Assembly (NCBI RefSeq): GCF_020741395.1
Contig: NZ_DYZA01000232.1
Span: forward strand, 1 to 15,548
DNA length: 15,548 nt
From: Mailhella massiliensis
GTDB taxonomy: Bacteria > Desulfobacterota > Desulfovibrionia > Desulfovibrionales > Desulfovibrionaceae
Direction: 5' to 3'
The notes under the pieces were generated by a model. That model did not search any database. It was given only the letters and a program-made list of their open reading frames with translations, and had not been told where the DNA came from. How positions within the stretch are numbered: the stretch's first letter is position 1; each line of letters starts with the position of its first letter. The position numbers and the translations under genes were made by a program. Shown piece after piece: positions 6,765 through 12,237 of the stretch.

Positions 6765-7370
6765 ATGGCTACCGGTAAAAACGTCTTCGTTCTCTTTTCT
6801 CAGGTCTCCGACGATATTCTTAAAAACAGCGAAGCCGAAATTCTCGTAAAAATGCGCCGCAAGGGTGCTCTCGTTCCCCTCTCTGTGGTGAACGACGTGA
6901 AGGTGGAAGCTCTGGCCGGCGCTCCCGCCGGAGAAAGCATGGCCGACGCCGCAAAGGCCGCCGGCTATGTGGTGGAACCCATCGCTGCGGGCAGCGAGCT
7001 CTCTGTGGTTGAAGACCTCGCCGACGAAGCCGCACTTCTTGCCGAACTCGACAAGGCCTTTGCCCTTGCCTCCACCAAAATGATCATTGTGGTGGTCACC
7101 CCCACCATGGCCCTGTTCTACGGCCTCGGCATCGAACGCAACCTCGTGCTCGACAAGCCTCTGCCTGCAGCCAGCATCGCGCCCACTCTGGCATGGCTCG
7201 GAGACCTGCCGCTGCCCGCCCAGGTGGAAGCCGCCCCGGCTTATGCCGTCATCAAGGGCTTGAACTTCAAGGCCAAGGAAATCGCCAAGCTCAAGGACGC
7301 CAACGATGCCCTCATGCTTAAAATAGAACGCGACAACCGCAAGCCCTGGGACAAGCACGACTGCGCCTGA
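6765..7370 (+). CDS. Hypothetical protein with possible degenerate AlkP-like fold (201 aa)
   Basis: No family recognised with certainty. This is a 201-residue cytoplasmic protein with an AAGGAG ribosome site. The N-terminal strand-helix (KNVFVLFSQVSDDILKN...VKMRRKGALVPL) resembles the opening of AlkP-superfamily enzymes such as the first gene here (RVLVVGIDG...PNFKKVFENGTKSL). Near residues 105-150, TKMIIVVVTPTM and ASIAPTLAWLGDLPLP resemble that enzyme's ETLIILVSDHGS and VDIVPTICYMLGLPYP; six of the last 16 residues are identical. The metal ligands are replaced: GIDG by LFSQ and SDHG by TPTM. The whole cap is missing. It could therefore be a non-catalytic, miniaturised relative acting with the hydrolase or the 90-aa protein. 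This is inference from eye alignment, and chance similarity remains possible. The gene itself is well supported by spacing, ribosome site and codon use. Confidence 0.75.
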   Translation: MATGKNVFVLFSQVSDDILKNSEAEILVKMRRKGALVPLSVVNDVKVEALAGAPAGESMADAAKAAGYVVEPIAAGSELSVVEDLADEAALLAELDKAFALASTKMIIVVVTPTMALFYGLGIERNLVLDKPLPAASIAPTLAWLGDLPLPAQVEAAPAYAVIKGLNFKAKEIAKLKDANDALMLKIERDNRKPWDKHDCA

Positions 7371-7395
7371 TCGCAGGGCATCTTCCCTTTCCGTT

Positions 7396-7424
7396 GCCCG
7401 GGGCACGCACCGCCTGCTCCGGGC
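7396..7424 (+). terminator. Weak terminator-like hairpin before osmC
   Basis: Bases 7396-7405 pair with 7415-7424 (ten pairs, one G-U) around a nine-base loop, followed by GCTTTCTT. The U-content is modest, so termination may be partial. It may mark the end of the main operon, with some read-through into the OsmC gene. Confidence 0.4.
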
Positions 7425-7463
7425 GCTTTCTTACCTCTTCAGCCCGCCGGCAAGGAAAAAGCC

Positions 7464-7895
7464 ATGCAGCTTACCGTCGCCTATCACAGAAACGGGAATG
7501 TCCACACCATTGAAACCGGTGGCGCGGCCCTCGGCAACATCGTCATCGACAACACCAACGTGCCCGCCGATCAGCGCGGCGGCACGGCCAAGCAGCTTCT
7601 CGGCGCCGCCGCCCTCTACTGCTATGCCGCGGCCCTCAACGCCGCCATGGAAGCCAGAGGCCTCAAGCACAACAGCCTCGACCTTACCGCCCTCATGGAC
7701 GTAGGCGCTAATGAAAAAGGCCAGAGCCGTGTCCTGAAGATCACCATCACCGCCAATGTGGGCATCGACGAAGAAGACCTCGACCTCTTCGACCGCGTGG
7801 CCCGCGTCATGAAAAACGGATGCCTGGTCACCGGATCCCTGCACGACGGCATTGAAATGGAGTATAAGCTCAACCCCGTGTGGGAAGACGACTGA
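7464..7895 (+). CDS. OsmC family protein (peroxide/thiol-reactive)
   Basis: A 143-residue OsmC/Ohr-superfamily protein. The family's two reactive cysteines are present: Cys53 at the start of the central helix (LLGAAALYCYAAAL) and Cys119 after the second helix (MKNGCLVTGSL). Such proteins are cytoplasmic dimers that reduce organic hydroperoxides, although many OsmC-like members have no proven substrate. An AAGGAAA ribosome site lies just before the ATG. It sits 93 bases after the 201-aa gene behind a weak hairpin, so it could be the last gene of the operon or a separate stress gene; no clear promoter was seen in the gap. The length is typical of the short OsmC subfamily. Assignment to Ohr or OsmC proper is not possible from the motifs alone. 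Confidence 0.85.
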   Translation: MQLTVAYHRNGNVHTIETGGAALGNIVIDNTNVPADQRGGTAKQLLGAAALYCYAAALNAAMEARGLKHNSLDLTALMDVGANEKGQSRVLKITITANVGIDEEDLDLFDRVARVMKNGCLVTGSLHDGIEMEYKLNPVWEDD

Positions 7896-7947
7896 TTTTT
7901 TCTGCAGCACACCTGTTTCTCATGCCGCGCTTCTTCACGGGCGGCGT

Positions 7948-7983
7948 AAAAAAAGCCCCGTGCGGAAAATGCGCGGGGCCTTT
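7948..7983. terminator. Bidirectional terminator between osmC and rhodanese gene
   Basis: A nine-pair stem (7955-7963 with 7971-7979, including one G-U) has a GGAAAAT loop. Seven A's (7948-7954) flank it on the left and TTT follows shortly on the right. Read on the minus strand the A-run becomes a U-tract, giving a good intrinsic terminator for the rhodanese gene. On the plus strand it is weaker but suitably placed after osmC. Confidence 0.75.
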
Positions 7984-8022
7984 CCGGTACAAACACCGGT
8001 GGTGCAACGTCCTGCAAAACAC

Positions 8023-8541
8023 TTAGCGCCGGTTCCAGGGCATGCGCGCCAGAAGAAGGCCGAGGCCGCAGAATCCGGTGACTCCGGCGAACACGAGGCC
8101 GGCGCCCACGAAGGCGGAAAGCCAGAGCATGGGTGCCCAGACAAGGCCGCCCAGAAGCCCGAGGATCACCAGGGAGCCCGCCCCTATCTGTATCTGCCGG
8201 AAAAGCGGGAATTGCGCGCGCCCCGCCTTCGTGGGGAGGCCTTCCTTCTTCCAGCCGGAAAGGCCGCCTTCCATCTGCCAGGCCTGCGTATCCCCGGCAA
8301 GGCGCAGGAGAAGGTCGGCGTTCTTTTCCGTACGATTTCCCGAGCGGCAGAAAAAAATGACCGGCTTTTCCGGTGCGTCGGCATCCTTGAGCGGATAGGA
8401 TTCCGCAATGGAAAGCGGCACGAGGCGCGCATCGGGGATGAAATTCTCGGCGTATTCCGAGCTCTCCCTGATATCCACGAGGCGTGCCTCCCCCTTTTGC
8501 AGCATCTCGAAGGCCTTGCGCGGAGCAATGGTAGGCAGCAT
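8023..8541 (-). CDS. Rhodanese-domain membrane protein, YgaP-like
   Basis: A 172-residue protein joining a cytoplasmic rhodanese domain (about residues 5-105) to a membrane tail of about two hydrophobic spans (118-165), the architecture of E. coli YgaP. The active-site loop is intact: Cys65 in CRSGNRT, with the usual LVDIRESSEY and MEGGLSGWKKEGLP rhodanese motifs before and after. It would transfer sulfane sulfur at the inner membrane, from thiosulfate or a persulfide donor. The start at 8541 is chosen over the in-frame ATG at 8565 because AAGGAG lies seven bases upstream of 8541 and nothing comparable precedes 8565. It is a monocistronic gene convergent with osmC. A role in sulfide or thiosulfate handling is plausible for a sulfur-metabolising host but is inference. 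Confidence 0.9.
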   Translation of the reverse strand: MLPTIAPRKAFEMLQKGEARLVDIRESSEYAENFIPDARLVPLSIAESYPLKDADAPEKPVIFFCRSGNRTEKNADLLLRLAGDTQAWQMEGGLSGWKKEGLPTKAGRAQFPLFRQIQIGAGSLVILGLLGGLVWAPMLWLSAFVGAGLVFAGVTGFCGLGLLLARMPWNRR

Positions 8542-8881
8542 GGCGGCTCTCCTTGTTTTTTCCAAACATTGGCAGGAAAAGGTAAAACACGCAAGGGAGC
8601 TTTTCCTCTCTCTTCTGAAATGCGCTCCGTGCAGGCCGACTACAAGACGCTCCCGCCCGATACTCTCCCTGCGTCCGCCCCTCTCCCAGCCCCATGAAAG
8701 CGTTTTCCGCCGTCATGACGAAGCGCTGTTTTCCAGACACAACAACTCATCCTCTGCATCATACCTCTCCGTAACAGCCCCGCAGAAAGACGCACATGAC
8801 AACCCCTGTCCCTTTCTTCCCAAGGCACTGTACCTGGGATACGCCGCCCCTGCATTCCTTCGGAGACGATGGAAGGGATGA
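8542..8881. other. Non-coding gap with no recognised gene
   Basis: This stretch lies between the divergent rhodanese gene and the glycine-riboswitch promoter. It is rich in pyrimidines on the plus strand. Open frames crossing it on either strand have no family-like protein sequence, lack good ribosome sites, and overlap the rhodanese gene or the riboswitch promoter. The rhodanese promoter must lie here, but no convincing -35/-10 pair was found. Confidence 0.6.
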
Positions 8882-8911
8882 TTGACAATTCCGGTAAAAG
8901 CGTACTAGATT
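8882..8911 (+). promoter_or_regulatory. Sigma-70 promoter of the glycine-riboswitch transcript
   Basis: A perfect -35 TTGACA (8882-8887) is followed, after 18 bases, by TAGATT (8906-8911), a four-of-six match to the -10 box. Transcription would start near 8918, about 70 bases before the aptamer. The first transcribed part can form a hairpin (8919-8925 with 8932-8938). Confidence 0.6.
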
Positions 8912-8989
8912 TCACACCGTTTCCCATGATGGGGAAACATACGATCCCGTGGAAACTGTTTGAAGGCCGCAGGGCCGACTAACAGCGGA

Positions 8990-9067
8990 GGGAGCTCTGG
9001 AGAATCCCGTTTGGGTGCCGAAGGTGCAAGGCTAACGCCGAAACTCTCAGGCCAAAGGACAGAGCTT
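8990..9067 (+). promoter_or_regulatory. Glycine riboswitch aptamer (single)
   Basis: The conserved glycine aptamer core is evident: CTCTGGAGA, then GCCGAAGGTGCAAGGC, then CTCTCAGGCCAAAGGACAGAG. The P1 helix forms between 8993-8999 (AGCTCTG) and 9060-9066 (CAGAGCT), seven perfect pairs. Inner stems include ATCCC/GGGT and GGC/GCC. Only one canonical aptamer is seen. A structured segment precedes it (8956-8960 with 8981-8985, enclosing GGCC/GGCC), and a hairpin (9064-9070 with 9103-9109) follows. These may be remnants of a tandem partner. The downstream terminator and symporter gene support control of amino-acid uptake by glycine. Confidence 0.92.
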
Positions 9068-9119
9068 AGGAACGTACCGCACGACATATCTGCCGCCGTA
9101 TCCCTAAGCGTTTTCTCTG

Positions 9120-9150
9120 GAGCAAATCGCATGGATTTGCTCTTTTTTTT
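9120..9150 (+). terminator. Riboswitch expression-platform terminator
   Basis: GAGCAAATC (9120-9128) pairs perfectly with GATTTGCTC (9134-9142) around a five-base loop, directly followed by eight T's (9143-9150). It is a textbook intrinsic terminator 54 bases downstream of the glycine aptamer and 55 bases before the symporter start codon. It is therefore the likely switch point. Whether glycine promotes or prevents termination cannot be settled by inspection. Confidence 0.9.
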
Positions 9151-9205
9151 ACCCTGAAACAGGGCGGCGAAAACGCGAAGGACATGCCGCCCGAAGGAAT
9201 GTGCC

Positions 9206-10549
9206 ATGGAATTCATCGCTCAGGTAGTGGATGCGGTCAACAGCGTGCTCTGGGGCTGGCTCCTGCTCTTTCTGCTCTGCGGCACGGGCATTTTTTACAC
9301 CATCCGCCTGCGTTTCATCCAGCTTCGCAAATTTCCCCTCGCCTTCCGCCGCCTGTTCAGCAATATTTCCCTGAACGGCGAAAGCGCCGACCATACCGGA
9401 ATGAGCTCATTCCAGGCCCTGGCCACCGCCGTGGCCGCGCAGGTGGGCACGGGCAACATCGCGGGAGCGGCCACGGCCATAGCCGCAGGCGGCCCTGGGG
9501 CCATATTCTGGATGTGGCTCAGCGCCTTCTTCGGCATGGCGACCAACTACGCCGAAGCCGTGCTTGCCCAGAAATACAAAAGCACCAACGAACGCGGCGA
9601 AACTGTCGGCGGTCCGGCCTACTACATCCGCGCCGCATTCACCGGCCCCTTCGGTTCATGCCTCGCGGCCTTCTTTTCCATCGCCATCATCCTCGCCCTA
9701 GGCTTCATGGGCAACATGGTGCAGTCCAACTCCATAGGCGCGGCCTTCGGCACAGCCTTCGGCGTTTCCCCCGTGCTTGTGGGCGTCGTCGTCGCGCTCA
9801 TTTCCGCCGCCATATTCCTCGGCGGCGCGAAACGCATCGCCTGGGTCATGGAAAAACTCGTACCTCTCATGGCGTTTCTCTATGTGGGCGGATGCCTCAT
9901 CATCATTTTCGCCAACATCTCCGCCCTGCCCGGCGCGTTCAAAACCATTTTCGTCATGGCCTTCGACCCGCAGTCCGCAGGCGGCGGAGCTCTCGGCATC
10001 ACCGTGCGCGAAGCCATGCGCTACGGCGTGGCCCGCGGCCTCTTTTCCAACGAAGCCGGCATGGGTTCCACGCCCCATGCCCACGCCCTGGCCAAGGTGG
10101 CCCACCCCGACGATCAGGGCATGATGGCCATGATGGGCGTGTTCATCGACACTTTCGTGGTGCTCACCTGCACGGCCCTTGTCATCGTCATCACCGGAGT
10201 GTGGAACTCGGGCAGCACTGGCACGGAACTCGCCCAGATCGCCTTTGACACCGTGTTCGGCTCCTTCGGCAATATCTACATTGCAATCTGCCTGTTCTTT
10301 TTCGCCTTTTCCACCATTATCGGCTGGTATTTCTTCGGTGAGGCCAACGTGAAGGCGCTCTTCGGCGCAAAGTATGTGAAGCTCTACGCCGCCATTGTTG
10401 TTATCTTCATCGTCATCGGTTCAGGCCTCAAGGTGAACCTTGTGTGGAACATGTCCGACATGTTCAACGGCCTCATGGTCCTGCCCAACCTCGTCGGCCT
10501 GCTGGCCCTTTCCGGCGTGGTTGCGGCGATTGCAAAAAGCAAAAAATAA
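9206..10549 (+). CDS. Alanine/glycine:cation symporter (AGCS family)
   Basis: A 447-residue inner-membrane sodium-coupled amino-acid carrier with about ten hydrophobic spans. AGCS signatures are clear: VGTGNIAGAATAIAAGGPGAIFWMW (residues about 77-101), the GMATNYAEAVLAQKY segment that follows, and SNEAGMGSTPHAHA (about 280-293). Members import alanine or glycine with Na+. The preceding glycine riboswitch argues for glycine, or an amino acid metabolically close to it, as the relevant substrate. An AAGGAA ribosome site lies just before the ATG. The gene is alone in its transcript, between the riboswitch terminator and a strong bidirectional terminator. Length and motifs are normal for the family. 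Confidence 0.95.
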   Translation: MEFIAQVVDAVNSVLWGWLLLFLLCGTGIFYTIRLRFIQLRKFPLAFRRLFSNISLNGESADHTGMSSFQALATAVAAQVGTGNIAGAATAIAAGGPGAIFWMWLSAFFGMATNYAEAVLAQKYKSTNERGETVGGPAYYIRAAFTGPFGSCLAAFFSIAIILALGFMGNMVQSNSIGAAFGTAFGVSPVLVGVVVALISAAIFLGGAKRIAWVMEKLVPLMAFLYVGGCLIIIFANISALPGAFKTIFVMAFDPQSAGGGALGITVREAMRYGVARGLFSNEAGMGSTPHAHALAKVAHPDDQGMMAMMGVFIDTFVVLTCTALVIVITGVWNSGSTGTELAQIAFDTVFGSFGNIYIAICLFFFAFSTIIGWYFFGEANVKALFGAKYVKLYAAIVVIFIVIGSGLKVNLVWNMSDMFNGLMVLPNLVGLLALSGVVAAIAKSKK

Positions 10550-10573
10550 CCCGGCGGCCGTGCCCGGGCAGAA

Positions 10574-10611
10574 AAGGCCGCTTCCCCATCCTTCAAGGAA
10601 GCGGCCTTTTT
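10574..10611. terminator. Bidirectional intrinsic terminator
   Basis: AAGGCCGCTTCC (10574-10585) pairs with GGAAGCGGCCTT (10597-10608), twelve perfect pairs around an eleven-base loop, followed by T's on the plus strand and preceded by A's. It ends the symporter transcript, and on the minus strand it also fits the 3' end of the B3/B4-domain gene, which stops just to its right. Confidence 0.88.
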
Positions 10612-10633
10612 CCGCCGTCTGCCGGGTACGCTG

Positions 10634-11350
10634 CTATGTCCAGGAAAAATCGAACCCGGGGTTCCGCCGGTTGATATACCCCGTCCAGACTTCACAGGAA
10701 AATTCCCGCCGGAGGAATTCGGCCAGCGCGTCGCGGGCAGCCGCGACCTCTTCCTGATTGACGCCCTCAAAGCCGTCTATGGGAAAAAGCACATGGCCTG
10801 TCGCTTCCGTAATCCTGCCGTCTTCGCTCTGCCTCCATATCCAGCGGCGCGTCTTCACCGTGTTGCCGCTCACATAGACGAGCTCGCCTGCGGGCATATT
10901 CTCCGCCTGCTCTTCCCCCATACCGAGAAAATGATCCTGCACCGTGGAAAAACGGATCTCCATGCCTGCGGCATGAAGTTTATCGATATCATGCGCTCCC
11001 ATGGGAAGCTGATATTGAAGGGAAAAGGCATTTCCCAGATCCACAATGGGATTGATGTGGGGCAGACGGCCGTTTTTCTGCACCCGCTTCATCAACGCTT
11101 CAATGGAACAGGGAAATTTATTGGGATTCATGCCAAGCTTTGTAAAAGCCTCGCGATATGCCGCCACAAAAGGAATATCGCGCACCGAGGCCTCCCTGAA
11201 GCATTCTGCAAAATTTACGGCGTTGTCCTCCAGCATGCGGGCAATGGCCCCTCTTTCGCGGGTATTATCCAGTCCCCGTGCCGCCACCACCCCCAGGCAA
11301 TAACCGGGAAGTCTCTGAAAAACCTCTTCCTCAACAGCAAATCGTTTCAT
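10634..11350 (-). CDS. Stand-alone B3/B4 (tRNA-editing-like) domain protein
   Basis: A 238-residue cytoplasmic protein consisting largely of the B3/B4 domain known from the beta subunit of phenylalanyl-tRNA synthetase, where it hydrolyses Tyr-tRNA(Phe). Family features are MNPNKFPCSIEALMKRV (74-90), LPHINPIVDLGNAFSLQYQLPMGAHDIDKL (96-125) and the late RRWIWRQSEDGRITEATGHVLFPIDGF strand pair. Stand-alone members are widespread but little studied; a trans-editing or aminoacyl-tRNA-related role is possible, not shown. GAGGG lies six bases before the ATG. It is the second gene of a two-gene unit, 56 bases after the DUF554 gene, and ends at a shared terminator. Confidence 0.82.
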   Translation of the reverse strand: MKRFAVEEEVFQRLPGYCLGVVAARGLDNTRERGAIARMLEDNAVNFAECFREASVRDIPFVAAYREAFTKLGMNPNKFPCSIEALMKRVQKNGRLPHINPIVDLGNAFSLQYQLPMGAHDIDKLHAAGMEIRFSTVQDHFLGMGEEQAENMPAGELVYVSGNTVKTRRWIWRQSEDGRITEATGHVLFPIDGFEGVNQEEVAAARDALAEFLRREFSCEVWTGYINRRNPGFDFSWT

Positions 11351-11406
11351 TGCGCACCCTCAGCCTGAACCGGCAGCATCTGTACCAAAGCATGCCCCCT
11401 ACTCTG

Positions 11407-12090
11407 CTATAAAAACTGCGCCAGCACAATCAGTACCGGAAATGCCGGGAGCAGATTCGTCAGGCGAACCTGTGTGATATTCAGCAGCATAAGCCCTATG
11501 CCGATGATGAACAGCCCGCCTACTGCGGTCAGCTCATTGAGCAGTTCCGCTCCCAGCCAAGGCTGAATCAGCCCCGCGAGCAGCACCAGAAAACCCTGAT
11601 ACAGCAGAAGAGGAACAGCGGCAAAAGATACTCCGAGGCCGTAAGCGGAAGCAAGCGCCACAGCCGTAAACCCATCCATGATAGACTTGGAATACACCAG
11701 GGTTCTGTCCCCGCGCAGCCCCTCGTCAAACGATCCGATGATGGACATGGCTCCAATACAGAATACAACCGTGGCGTTGATCAACCCTTCCGTAAAACGA
11801 GGGTCGGCCGAATGAAGCCTGTTCTTCAGCCTGTCGCTCAAACGCATGAATCTCGATTCCAGATCGCACGCCTCTCCGCACAGGCCTCCCAGAAGAACGC
11901 TGAAAATTAAAGCCACTGGGGAAGCTGTCTTAAATGCCATTTGCATGCCTATAAGCAGCGTGCACAGGCCCAACCCCTGAAAAACAATAGTTCGCATGCG
12001 TTCAGGCAGGCGAGAGCCAAGGGCCAGCCCTATTAATCCTCCGGCAACAACGGCGGAAGCGTTGACTATGGGACCAATGGGAAAAAACAT
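11407..12090 (-). CDS. DUF554 family membrane protein (YqgA-like)
   Basis: A 227-residue inner-membrane protein of the DUF554 family, with about six or seven hydrophobic spans. Typical features are the N-terminal GPIVNASAVVAGGLIGLALGSRLPERM, the GLCTLLIGMQMAF span, and the central VVFCIGAMSIIGSFDEGLRGDRTLVYSKSIMDGFTA block, which is the most conserved part of the family. The function of DUF554 is unknown; transport is presumed from its topology. AAGGAG precedes the ATG. It is probably the first gene of a transcript shared with the B3/B4-domain gene, although the two have no obvious functional link. Confidence 0.88.
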   Translation of the reverse strand: MFFPIGPIVNASAVVAGGLIGLALGSRLPERMRTIVFQGLGLCTLLIGMQMAFKTASPVALIFSVLLGGLCGEACDLESRFMRLSDRLKNRLHSADPRFTEGLINATVVFCIGAMSIIGSFDEGLRGDRTLVYSKSIMDGFTAVALASAYGLGVSFAAVPLLLYQGFLVLLAGLIQPWLGAELLNELTAVGGLFIIGIGLMLLNITQVRLTNLLPAFPVLIVLAQFL

Positions 12091-12162
12091 GGATGCTCCT
12101 TACAGAAAAGGGCGTTGATTTCTCTATGTCATGGATAACGGAATAGGATATATTCATCATTC

Positions 12163-12191
12163 AATATGGGGAAAATGCCTCTGCCGTGCAA
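12163..12191 (-). promoter_or_regulatory. Possible sigma-70 promoter for the DUF554 gene
   Basis: On the minus strand TTGCAC (12186-12191) and CATATT (12163-12168) are separated by 17 bases. Each matches four of six consensus positions. Transcription would start near 12156, about 65 bases before the DUF554 start. This is a modest match in an otherwise AT-rich gap. Confidence 0.38.
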
Positions 12192-12200
12192 GCCTTCCCT

Positions 12201-12233
12201 GTTCTGCCCTGCCCTCCGCGGGCGGGGCAGAAC
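12201..12233 (-). terminator. Strong hairpin after the TRAP permease gene
   Basis: Bases 12201-12214 pair with 12220-12233 (fourteen pairs, one T-G) around TCCGC. It begins five bases beyond the permease stop codon, so it very likely marks the end of the TRAP transcript. No U-tract follows on the minus strand, so it may act with Rho or as a 3' stabiliser rather than as a classical intrinsic terminator. Confidence 0.5.
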
Positions 12234-12237
12234 ATTG

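Noticed and set aside
8408..8927. Open frames in the gap before the riboswitch (plus 8408-8881, minus 8640-8927)
   Set aside because: No ribosome sites, no family-like sequence, and overlap with the rhodanese gene or the TTGACA promoter.
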